Assembly: GCA_038323375.1 (NCBI GenBank)
Contig: JBBQGV010000017.1
Coordinates: 1 to 64,000 of the forward strand
Source of the DNA: JABWAJ01 sp038323375
GTDB lineage: Bacteria; Bacteroidota; Bacteroidia; Chitinophagales; Saprospiraceae
Length of the DNA: 64,000 nt
Reading direction: 5' to 3'
Below are positions 8,764 to 16,950 of the stretch, piece by piece. Position numbers and translations under genes: made by a program. The notes under the pieces are model-generated. The model had not been told where the DNA came from. It searched no databases and saw only the letters and a program-made list of their open reading frames with translations. The first letter of the stretch is position 1. The number at the start of each line of letters is the position of its first letter.

Positions 8764-10095
8764 ATGAACCCAACCACAAAAAAACGCCAAGCCGTCGTGC
8801 TCATCCACGGAATCGGCGAACAACGCCCGATTATCACGCTGAGAAGTTTTGTCGAATCGGTCGCTGAGTACCTGAAAGCTATGAAGCTGGCGCGGCCAGA
8901 CGAAGTGCTTTTTTGGGACAAACCCGACACCGATTCGGGCAATTACGAAACCCGGAAATTGACGATGCGCCAGGGCAGGAATCACCCGACTACGGATTTT
9001 TATGAATTCTATTGGGCGCACCACATGCGGAATACAAATTACGCCCACATCAAAGACTGGATGCAGCGGGTTATTTTCCGGCGTCCGGGCGGCGTTTCGC
9101 GAAGATTATTGCCCGTATTTATTTTCCTGTGGCTGATCACGCTTGCCGCACTTGTCCCAGGGGTATATTTTACCTACAAATACGGATTTGCAAATATTTT
9201 TCAAAAGATAGCCACCATATTTACCGGCTTGATTGCGACATTTATTCTTGCTTTTTTTACGAAACTATTGTTTAATTATTTGGGCGACGCTGCGCGCTAC
9301 CTCGATCCGGCACCCGGAAATATCCTGGAGCGAAGAAACATCCGGATGGAAGGCATCAGTCTGCTCAAAAGGCTACACGAGTCGGGCAAATACGACCGGA
9401 TTATTTTGGTCGGCCACAGCCTTGGCAGCGTCATCGCGTATGACCTCGTGAAGTTTCTCTGGAATGAATATTATAAAAGCTTTGACCCGAATAAATTTTA
9501 TGCGGTCTACAGCGGGCCGGATAAAAGCAAGCTCGATTTGTTGGAATCGTCGGAAACTACGTCTAAACTGCTATCGGAAGACAAAGCTAAGGTCGAAGAT
9601 TTTCAGGCTGCGCAACAACACGGTTATGAATATTTGAAAACCATTGGCAACAAATGGTTGATCACCGACCTGATCACCATTGGTTCGCCCTTGACCCACG
9701 CCGGGCATTTATTCGTGTATGAAAAAGGGTTATTTGAAAAATTAAAAGAACAACGGGAATACCCAACCTGTCCGCCGCGTTTTCAAAAACCGGATACGAC
9801 CAATATTGTCAAATCTGAAAACTTTTCTATTGAAGGCGTAGCGCACCCGTTTACCGTTAAACACTTCAACCATTCATCACCTTTTGCCGTCACAAAATGG
9901 ACGAATATTTATTATGCATCCGACTATATCGGCGGGCCTTTGCAGGGCGTATTTGGCAAAGGCATCAAAGACATCAAGGTCAGCAAACGGAATTTTATTC
10001 CAGTTTACCCCGGCGGCCACACGGATTATTGGACAATGCGTAATAAAAAACACATTGTAGGGGAAATCTGGAAAATATTGGAAACGCCGAAGTAG
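8764..10095 (+). CDS. Membrane-anchored alpha/beta hydrolase with lipase-type elbow
   Basis: 443 aa. The N-terminus has a core hydrolase strand with VVLIHGIGEQRP. Two hydrophobic segments follow (about residues 118-140 and 152-176), an insertion inside the hydrolase fold. The nucleophile elbow is VGHSLGSV with S219, followed by AYDLV. A late histidine is likely in PGGHTDYW. It lies 6 bases after the esterase gene, so it is the third gene of the operon. The two membrane segments between the first strand and the elbow are unusual for a soluble lipase and suggest attachment to the inner membrane. Substrate unknown. Confidence 0.8.
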   Translation: MNPTTKKRQAVVLIHGIGEQRPIITLRSFVESVAEYLKAMKLARPDEVLFWDKPDTDSGNYETRKLTMRQGRNHPTTDFYEFYWAHHMRNTNYAHIKDWMQRVIFRRPGGVSRRLLPVFIFLWLITLAALVPGVYFTYKYGFANIFQKIATIFTGLIATFILAFFTKLLFNYLGDAARYLDPAPGNILERRNIRMEGISLLKRLHESGKYDRIILVGHSLGSVIAYDLVKFLWNEYYKSFDPNKFYAVYSGPDKSKLDLLESSETTSKLLSEDKAKVEDFQAAQQHGYEYLKTIGNKWLITDLITIGSPLTHAGHLFVYEKGLFEKLKEQREYPTCPPRFQKPDTTNIVKSENFSIEGVAHPFTVKHFNHSSPFAVTKWTNIYYASDYIGGPLQGVFGKGIKDIKVSKRNFIPVYPGGHTDYWTMRNKKHIVGEIWKILETPK

Positions 10096-10104
10096 TATTT
10101 GTCT

Positions 10105-10497
10105 TTAGGAGCGTATCTCAACAAATACCACTCCGCAGATCACAACGATTTCAAGCAGGAAATAACTGACCCCCAAAAAGGTTAGGCTGGAATAAAAATT
10201 AATGACGAGCACAACGGTCAGGCAACAATAAAGCAGGTTAGCCGCAGCAATAATTTTAAGAAAAGTTCGCCAGTTGGAGCCAACGAAAAAAAAGCAAAAA
10301 ATGGAATAAAAAGCAAAAACTAAGGCAATTACAGACAGGATATTCAGTGTTTTTTGAGGCATTCCAAAGTATTCGTTGAATTTGGTCAATAGGACTCCTA
10401 AAAAAAAGGCGGTCAAAAAAGCCCCCAGGCCATCGAGCAGGAAAAGTCTTTTTGGATTTAAAGTCAATTTATTCATTATCTTTATTCTCTTTTTCAT
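10105..10497 (-). CDS. Small four-helix membrane protein, function unknown
   Basis: 130 aa with four hydrophobic stretches (about residues 18-38, 50-72, 80-103 and 106-126) separated by short basic loops. No family was recognised with confidence. It converges on the hydrolase operon, ending 9 bases from it. A second in-frame ATG at 10476 (MNKLTLNP) is an equally good start. Confidence 0.6.
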   Translation of the reverse strand: MKKRIKIMNKLTLNPKRLFLLDGLGAFLTAFFLGVLLTKFNEYFGMPQKTLNILSVIALVFAFYSIFCFFFVGSNWRTFLKIIAAANLLYCCLTVVLVINFYSSLTFLGVSYFLLEIVVICGVVFVEIRS

Positions 10498-10545
10498 TAC
10501 AATTAGTTAGAGCTTGTTCCTTTAGTCGGACTCTAAAGACAGACA

Positions 10546-10765
10546 CTACCTCCTCCGCTTCCCCGGAATCACCTGCCCTCCCTGAAACAACGTCAAGTCC
10601 TCCACCTGCCCGTCTTTGTCAATGATGCCAACCACGATGCTGGGGGGAATGCCCGTTTGCAATCCGTTCTTGTATGCTTTGGGCAACGTCTTCTGGAAGG
10701 GATTTTTGGGCAAAGCCAGAAAGGGCGGAGAGGGAGAGGAGGAAGAGGAAAATCAGGTGTTTCAT
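10546..10765 (-). pseudogene. Relic of a secreted serine hydrolase (beta-lactamase family) with internal deletion
   Basis: From ATG 10765 on the minus strand there is a signal peptide (MKHLIFLFLLSLSALSGFAQ) and a segment VAQSIQERIANG. A one-base shift in a GGG run then restores IPPSIVVGIIDKDGQ. This is the usual N-terminus of class C beta-lactamase-like hydrolases. It runs directly into VEDLTLFQGGQVIPGKRR, which resembles the C-terminal tail of the same proteins (DUF3471-type). The catalytic domain with SxxK is missing, as if a deletion joined the two ends. The rest of 10498-11127 shows nothing recognisable. Confidence 0.55.
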
Positions 10766-11127
10766 GATGTTTGTTGTTCAGGTGACTGGTATTTTAGCAA
10801 GGAATTCGTCAAAAGGTGTTCCGGAAAGTTTGATGTCGTATTCCATATCGTAAGGGTTGAAGTCTATTATTTTAAATGCAGCGCTATTAAGTATCCAAAG
10901 ATAGGGATTTGTGCATGGTGATGTGGTAAATAAATACCCAAAAACCACATTTTCCCGTCACGCCAGCCAGGTTTACCCCGCCCGCTAATTTTCAAAACTT
11001 GTCCCGCTCAACCTATCCCGTATGGCGGGAGCGGGATTTTCAAATCCTCAAATCCTCAAATCTTCAAATCAAATCCCCACCCCACCCCTCCCTTCCAAAA
11101 AATCCGTACATTCGCTCATCCTACACG

Positions 11128-14100
11128 ATGAGCACCAGAATGAAACACTTTTTCAGCGCTTGCCTGTTGGTATGCGGCTTTGTGTGGCCGCTCCAGGCGC
11201 AATACGGTTTGGCCGATGTCAAAGTTTATGCCTTCGACGAAGGGCTGAGCCACCGCATTGTCTCCAAAATCCTGCAGGATCGAGAGGGCTATATCTGGAT
11301 TGCCAACCTGAAAAACGGCCTCAACCGCTTCGACGGCTACGAATTCCTGAGCCGACAACAAGACATGCCCTTCGACGCCATTACTGACATGGTGATGGAC
11401 GAGCAGGGGACGATCTTTATGTCCAACCCCGGCTATCTGACTACCTTTCAGCCTGCAAGTAACCGCTTCGACACCATTCGCATCCATCAAAACAACGCCA
11501 CACGCAGAGAAGTGCTGTCGCCCTACAACCTGATGCGCGACCCCACCGGACAACTCTGGATGGCGGCCTACGACGAACGCACGGCAGCAACCTATATCCA
11601 GATAGCAAACCCCGGTCAGCAACAATGCAAGCGGTTGTTTCAGGCACCCGGGACTTACGCGCGCCGGCCCATTGCAGCCTTCGGTGACTTTGTGTACGTG
11701 GGCGCTTTCGAAAATGAATTGTGGCAATTGGATCGCCAGGGCAATGTCCTGCAAAAGCTGCCTCTCCCGCTCAGTGGCGGCGTTCGCCAAAACAGCCGGA
11801 TTGTGCAGTTGCAAGCCGAACGTGATGCGCTCTGGATTTTGCTGGCCAATGGCCGCCTGTTCAAAATGCCCATAGGCGGAACACCCCGCTTTGAGCCGCA
11901 CCCGCTGAACGCAGAAATTGGCCGCAGGGCGACAGGCTTGGCCGCTTCGCTGCTGGTGGAAAAAAACGGGCAGGTCTGGATCGGCGGATTGGGCATGCTA
12001 CTGCAATACGACAACAACACCGGAAAATTAACGGACTACGACGAACCGGTGCGCCAGCTCATCAAAAATACCTGCCTGTACAAGCAGATCTACCGCGACC
12101 GCTCCGGTGTGCTGTGGGTAGCTTCGGACTTCGGCGCAGTGAAAATTATTCCCGCCGACAACCTGTTTACGCACTACCTCAGCGGCGGCAGCGAATATTG
12201 CAACAACGTCTTTTGCAGCACACGCGGCATCACGGAAGACGAACAAGGGCGCATTTACATTTCCTACTACAATTCCATCCACGTCCTCGACCCCCAGACC
12301 AACAACATCCGCCTGCTGTTTCCGACCAGCGATTTTTTCAACTACCCGTTTGGCATCACTTACCACGACAAGGCGCTCTGGACGGGCAACGGCCTGCGCA
12401 TTGACCTCGCCACGCTGAAGGTGGATACGATTTTTAAAAAACCGAACATTGACCTCGGCGCCGTCATTGCCGACAACGAAGGCGTATTGTGGTTTGGCTA
12501 CCAGCACTGGCTGTACCGCTACGACCCGCGTACGCGCAAGCTGAGCGAATTCAAAGACAAGCGCGGCAAGTGGGCGGAAGACGACGGCAACATCAGCTTC
12601 CTGCACCAGAGCCGCGAAGCGCATATCCTGTGGGTTGGAACACTCGGCGATGGCCTTTACAAAATAGACAAACGCAATGGTCGTGTGGCGCACTATCACA
12701 CTGGCGCGGGCAGCCCTGTGAAACTGAGCAACAACCAGATCAATTCGATTTACGAAGCCGAAAACGGCGTGCTTTGGTTAGCCACCGCAAAAGGCGTACA
12801 CCGCCTGCAATTCCCCGACAATCAATTGCGTATCTTCAACTCCCTCGATGGCCTGCCCAACGATTTCATCAACGGTTTGCTGTCGGAAGGCGATTCCTGC
12901 ATCTGGGTGAGTACCGACAACGGGCTGTGCCGTTTTAGTTTGAAAAAAGAAGGTTGCGCCAATTTTTTTCAGCAAGACGGACTGTCTTCCAACGAGTTCA
13001 ACCGCATTTCTTTCTATCGCGCGCGCGACGGTCGCATGTATTTTGGTGGCCTGAACGGGGTGAATGCGTTTTATCCCGGCAGGCACTTCATTGATCGCAA
13101 AAGCGAGGCGCACGAAACGCCCATCCTGCTCACGAATTTTATGCGCTACGATGGAGACAGCCTCTACAATTACAACGACGGCTTGTCAGGTATGGAAGAG
13201 TTTGTGTTAACGCACCGCGACAAATCTTTCTCTTTCAGTTTTGCATTGGCGGATTACAAACACCCGGCGCAAAACACCTTCAGTTATTACTTAGCGGGGT
13301 ACGACAAGGAATGGTCGCTGCCTTCGACCGCCAATGTGGCGCGCTACCAAAACCTGCCTGCCGGCGAATACATCTTTCGGGTGCGCGCGCGCTACAGCAA
13401 GGACGAGTGGAACCGCCAGGAATTGCGCATCCGGGTGATTGTGAAAGAAGCGTATTACCAATCGTCCTGGTTCCAGACCTTGTGCGGCATGTTGCTGCTC
13501 GGCGGCATTTGGGGCGGGTTGCAGTACCGGATTATGACCATCCAAAAAAGCGAAGAAGAACTAGAGCGCCAGGTGGGCGTGCGCACGCAGGAATTGGAAA
13601 GCGAAAAGAAAAAATCGGAGGAGCTGCTGCTCAATATCCTGCCCGCGGGCATTGCGGAGGAGCTGAAGCGAAACGGCTCGGTCAAAGCCCGGCGACACGA
13701 GCTTGCCACGGTGATGTTTTCAGATTTCAAGAATTTTTCCCGCATTTCGGAGTTGATGGAACCGGAGGAATTGGTCACGGAAATTGACCTCTGTTTTTCT
13801 GCTTATGACAAAATCATCGAGCGCCACGGTCTTGAAAAAATAAAAACCATCGGAGATGCCTACTTATGTGTTGGAGGCGTTTTGAGCAGCGATACCGACG
13901 AAGTGGTGCGCGTCATTATGGCGGGGCTGGAAATTCAGACGTTTATGAAAAACCTCGCCATCGAAAAGCAAAAAAACAAACAACCTTACTTTGAAGCCCG
14001 CATTGGCATCCACTCCGGGCCTCTTGTAGCGGGCATTGTGGGCATCAAAAAATTTGCTTACGACATTTGGGGCGAAACCGTCAACATCGCTTCCCGCATG

Positions 14101-14259
14101 GAAACCTACGGCACAGTAGGCAAGGTTAATCTTTCTGAAACAACCTACCACTTGGTGAAAGATCATTTCGTTTGCAAACTCAATGGCCGCTTCAACGAAC
14201 ACCAGACCGACCTGGAGATGTATTTGGTGGAAGCGCCTGTAAACGACTTGCCTGCATAG
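11128..14259 (+). CDS. Propeller sensor fused to a class III adenylate/guanylate cyclase
   Basis: 1043 aa from ATG 11128, chosen because a signal peptide (MKHFFSACLLVCGFVWPLQAQ) follows at once. Periplasmic part: two-component-regulator propeller repeats (about residues 30-650; GLSHRIVSKILQDREGYIWI, GVLWLATAKGVHRL) and a Y_Y_Y domain (about 690-770). One membrane helix lies near 785-800 and is followed by a coiled coil. The C-terminus is a class III nucleotidyl cyclase with metal ligands D866 (FSDFKNFS) and D910 (IGDAYLCVGG). In most relatives the propeller drives a histidine kinase or LuxR output; here an extracellular signal would set a cyclic nucleotide level. A Crp/Fnr gene lies 5 kb upstream. 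Confidence 0.9.
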   Translation: MSTRMKHFFSACLLVCGFVWPLQAQYGLADVKVYAFDEGLSHRIVSKILQDREGYIWIANLKNGLNRFDGYEFLSRQQDMPFDAITDMVMDEQGTIFMSNPGYLTTFQPASNRFDTIRIHQNNATRREVLSPYNLMRDPTGQLWMAAYDERTAATYIQIANPGQQQCKRLFQAPGTYARRPIAAFGDFVYVGAFENELWQLDRQGNVLQKLPLPLSGGVRQNSRIVQLQAERDALWILLANGRLFKMPIGGTPRFEPHPLNAEIGRRATGLAASLLVEKNGQVWIGGLGMLLQYDNNTGKLTDYDEPVRQLIKNTCLYKQIYRDRSGVLWVASDFGAVKIIPADNLFTHYLSGGSEYCNNVFCSTRGITEDEQGRIYISYYNSIHVLDPQTNNIRLLFPTSDFFNYPFGITYHDKALWTGNGLRIDLATLKVDTIFKKPNIDLGAVIADNEGVLWFGYQHWLYRYDPRTRKLSEFKDKRGKWAEDDGNISFLHQSREAHILWVGTLGDGLYKIDKRNGRVAHYHTGAGSPVKLSNNQINSIYEAENGVLWLATAKGVHRLQFPDNQLRIFNSLDGLPNDFINGLLSEGDSCIWVSTDNGLCRFSLKKEGCANFFQQDGLSSNEFNRISFYRARDGRMYFGGLNGVNAFYPGRHFIDRKSEAHETPILLTNFMRYDGDSLYNYNDGLSGMEEFVLTHRDKSFSFSFALADYKHPAQNTFSYYLAGYDKEWSLPSTANVARYQNLPAGEYIFRVRARYSKDEWNRQELRIRVIVKEAYYQSSWFQTLCGMLLLGGIWGGLQYRIMTIQKSEEELERQVGVRTQELESEKKKSEELLLNILPAGIAEELKRNGSVKARRHELATVMFSDFKNFSRISELMEPEELVTEIDLCFSAYDKIIERHGLEKIKTIGDAYLCVGGVLSSDTDEVVRVIMAGLEIQTFMKNLAIEKQKNKQPYFEARIGIHSGPLVAGIVGIKKFAYDIWGETVNIASRMETYGTVGKVNLSETTYHLVKDHFVCKLNGRFNEHQTDLEMYLVEAPVNDLPA

Positions 14260-14263
14260 CATT

Positions 14264-14343
14264 ACAAAACCACTTTTCGCCTGCTGGTGATAAAGGACAG
14301 CGGCGATGTCTAAGGTACCGACGAGCAGGCTGGCTTTCAGCAT
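14264..14343 (-). pseudogene. N-terminal fragment of a small membrane protein
   Basis: On the minus strand ATG 14343 gives MLKASLLVGTLDIAAVLYHQ and stops resembling a protein after about 27 residues, where it meets the end of the cyclase gene on the other strand. The start resembles the first helix of a family of small Bacteroidota membrane proteins (KA.I.GTLDI.AA). Probably a truncated relic. Confidence 0.35.
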
Positions 14344-14426
14344 GGTAGCATTGGATATTTGATTCTGCTTCAAATCGGATGGAATATTTAAGTTGTTGGC
14401 AGGTTTTTGGAAACACCTAAAAGCCG

Positions 14427-15536
14427 CTATTTCGGAAACAACTTCTTATCCAGCCCCGGTATCAGTTTCAGCGCGTTTTTATAATACAACTTCTTCAGAA
14501 TTTCATCCGGCAAATCCAGTCCGTACATGCGCCAGAAGGCATGGTAACGCTTGTAGTAAGGGAAATATTCGTCGTCGCTTTCCAGCACGCGGAAGTAGGT
14601 GGGGTATTCATTTGGCTGGTACGAATCCTTGCCAAACAGCACCCGGTCCTGGTACTTTTTAAAAAAGCGATTGGCCATGCGCGGCTGGCGGCCCAATTCG
14701 GAAATGACGGCACCGATTTCCACGTACATATTGGGCATTTCGTCCAATAGTTTCCCCAGTTTTTCTAAATCGTTGGGATACCAGCCCATGTGGGCATTGA
14801 TGAAATTGGTGCGCGGGTGTTTGCGGAAAATGTCGTGGGATTCGGCAATAATCGTTTCCCAGGGTGCCGGTTTGTCGGCTTCGTGTTTGCGACCTGGGTG
14901 CAATTTCAATTCCAGCCAGCGTTCGTTCGTTTCGTCCATCGGTTCCCAAAACGCTTTGGGGTCGGCGGCATGGATCAGTACGGGCATACCCAATTCGCCG
15001 CATTTTGCCCACACGGGGTCTAAGCGTGGGTCGTTAATGTGGATACGGGTGCCGTTTTTATCTACGTTTTCCATGCCCTGGCTTTTGAAAATTTTTAATC
15101 CCCGCGCGCCGATGCTGTGGTCGTATTCTAATTGTTTGATTGTATTTTCGAGCCAATCGACTTCGTCAATGCTGCGGAGTTCGATGTTGGTGAAACAAAC
15201 AATGCGGTTTTCGTAGCCATATTTTTTGATGTTGTCCATGATCCCTTTCAGCACCTGGCCGCCGCGCCCGCTCAGGTTCACCACAATGGCCATGTTCAGC
15301 GAATCCATTTGGCGGATGAGTAAATCCAGATCCTGCTCCGCCATCCGCCAGTGGTGGCTGTGTACGTCAATGAACGGAAAACCGGCACGGGGCATCGGGT
15401 TTTCGGGCACCACCAGCCTTGAGGGCGGATCGTACAATTCAAAGTCCATCCGGAGACTGGAATCAATGGGTGGGCGGTTTTGGGCTTGGAGGTGAAAGAC
15501 GCTGGACAAAGTGAGCAGGAAGATTGCAAAACGCAT
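14427..15536 (-). CDS. Secreted amidohydrolase (amidohydrolase_2 / TIM-barrel metal hydrolase)
   Basis: 369 aa. A signal peptide (about residues 1-18, ending HLQA) precedes the barrel. The first metal site is FIDVHSHHW. Later conserved positions are PVLIHAADP, NFINAHMGWYPN and VLFGKDSYQPN. The order HxH ... H ... H ... D matches PF04909 amidohydrolases and decarboxylase-like enzymes. The substrate is unknown. It is transcribed alone and converges on the cyclase gene. No regulatory signal was seen. Confidence 0.85.
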   Translation of the reverse strand: MRFAIFLLTLSSVFHLQAQNRPPIDSSLRMDFELYDPPSRLVVPENPMPRAGFPFIDVHSHHWRMAEQDLDLLIRQMDSLNMAIVVNLSGRGGQVLKGIMDNIKKYGYENRIVCFTNIELRSIDEVDWLENTIKQLEYDHSIGARGLKIFKSQGMENVDKNGTRIHINDPRLDPVWAKCGELGMPVLIHAADPKAFWEPMDETNERWLELKLHPGRKHEADKPAPWETIIAESHDIFRKHPRTNFINAHMGWYPNDLEKLGKLLDEMPNMYVEIGAVISELGRQPRMANRFFKKYQDRVLFGKDSYQPNEYPTYFRVLESDDEYFPYYKRYHAFWRMYGLDLPDEILKKLYYKNALKLIPGLDKKLFPK

Positions 15537-15693
15537 GAGAACAGCAGTTTGAGTGTTTTGGTAACAAAGCGCGAAGGAGGCACTTTATGACAAAACTAAG
15601 GAATTAATCCATAAAGAGATGACCCTTTTGATCTTTGTTCAACAATCATCGTGGCTACTGCTCGTCAAATATTGGGGGTAAAGGCAACTGGTT

Positions 15694-15828
15694 TTAACGC
15701 AGGAACTCCCTGCCTGAACGAATAGCGCGTTGCCATTCTACAGGATTTTCTATACTTTCAAAGCTGCCAGATTGGGCTAATTGTTCTAACCAGTAAATGG
15801 GAGACTTATTAATACCTTTTGAAGGAAG
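15694..15828 (-). pseudogene. C-terminal gene fragment (antitoxin-like), function uncertain
   Basis: The minus strand reads KSPIYWLEQLAQSGSFESIENP then VEWQRAIRSGREFLR and stops at 15694. Upstream the frame runs into a G/C-rich CGCAGAGGCCGCAAAGG-type dispersed sequence (15829-15880) that also occurs, inverted, at 37378-37434, so the 5' part is lost. The ending resembles small antitoxin-like proteins of Bacteroidota, but no family was firmly recognised. Nothing else is visible in 15537-15925. Confidence 0.35.
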
Positions 15829-15925
15829 CAGTCTCCCGCAAAGTACGCGGAGGACACGCAGAGGCCGCAAAGGAGGTCTGAATTTGTTCAAAAATATTCG
15901 TATTCAATTAATTAAATAAAGTCTT

Positions 15926-16593
15926 TTATGTTTTCATCAACCCCTGCAACGCCGCCACATTCTCCTCCTCGTCAAAAACGGCTTTTACCCGAATCGTAAA
16001 TCCAGAAATCACCTTGCTGGTGAGGTACTCATCGAGGTGGTAAATGGAGGGTTCAGCGTAGGTTTTGTCGGTGGGATTGAGCAGCAAATACTGTTCAATT
16101 CTTTCCTTCTCCGGGTCAATAATCCAGTATTCCGGGATGCCATGCGCGGCGTAGTCTGCTTTTTTGGTCGTGCGATCTGTCTTTTGCGTTTTTTTCGATA
16201 ACACTTCTACCACAAAGTCCGGCACCGGAAACAACACCTGGTCTTCTTCAAAAGCGGCTGCTTTTCCGCATTAAAAAAGACAATGTCGGGTTCGTAATCA
16301 TTGCGGGTAAGGGCAATCATGACTTTTTCTGTGCCAATCACCCCCAATTTGTTGATCGGAACATAAATACTCAGCAATGAAGACAGTAGATCAGTGATTT
16401 TCCAATGCTTCCTTCTGACAGGCGAATGCACCACAACTTCTCCATTGATGAATTCTGCCTTGGTGTGCTCGTCCATCCATTCATAAAAAGACAAACGGCG
16501 GGCGTGCTCCTCCCCGATGCGTTCGTTGAGTTGCTGGATCAGCAGCGGGACGTCCGGCTGTTGCATGATTCGTTCCACCAAGTTGTGATTCAT
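15926..16593 (-). pseudogene. Frameshifted Uma2-family (DUF820) endonuclease-like gene
   Basis: The first part, from ATG 16593 (MNHNLVERIM), carries DEHTKAEFINGEVVVHSPV and DYEPDIVFF. The second part (15926-16237) carries PDFVVEVLSKKT and AAHGIPEYWIIDPE. Together these give the Uma2 restriction-endonuclease-like fold with D (PDIVF), E (VEVLS) and downstream catalytic positions. The frames join if one A is added to the AAAA run near 16255 (GAAAAGCAGCC, expected GAAAAAGCAGCC). Length otherwise matches the family (about 220 aa). It is either a recent pseudogene or an assembly error; the biological role of Uma2 proteins is unsettled. Confidence 0.75.
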
Positions 16594-16775
16594 GTTGTCA
16601 AAATTAGGAGAAATCCCAGGCTTTGCCAAGTAGATGGCCTAAAAAGTCCGGCTTTGTCCGAAATATGGATCATCTCAAAAAAAATCTTCCTATCCCATGC
16701 AGCGAAATCCCTCCGCCACCGATTTAGTGCATGAAACCGTCAGTGGGCCCGTTGACTTTGCTTATTCTAAAACAT

Positions 16776-16937
16776 AGAGCTTGACCGGGTTTTCGTGATC
16801 GAGCGGGGGCGAGGAAATTTTATTTTAGGCAAGGCGATTTTTGCAGACATAGCCAGCAGCTACGGCGAAAAAAATCAACGCAGTATAAAATAAAATTTGC
16901 CGTCCGTAGCCGATTGACGGAAATCCGATCAAGCTCT
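16776..16937. repeat. MITE-like element with nested inverted repeats
   Basis: AGAGCTTGA at 16776-16784 is the exact inverse of TCAAGCTCT at 16929-16937. Inside, AAATTTTATTTTA (16815-16827) is the inverse of TAAAATAAAATTT (16886-16898). The 162-bp block ends 13 bases before the lipoprotein gene and must contain or carry its promoter region. No ORF inside. Confidence 0.6.
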
Positions 16938-16950
16938 TAAATCCTGCATA

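Noticed and set aside
10110..10126. GGAGCGTATC near the end of the membrane protein gene as another MITE end
   Set aside because: Only about 10 bases match and the following TCGTAAATAA is absent; it also codes for the last residues of the gene.
12028..12699. Antisense ORFs over the cyclase sensor (also 11116-11901, 12778-13113)
   Set aside because: Shadows of a high-GC third-position gene, with no start signals or domains.
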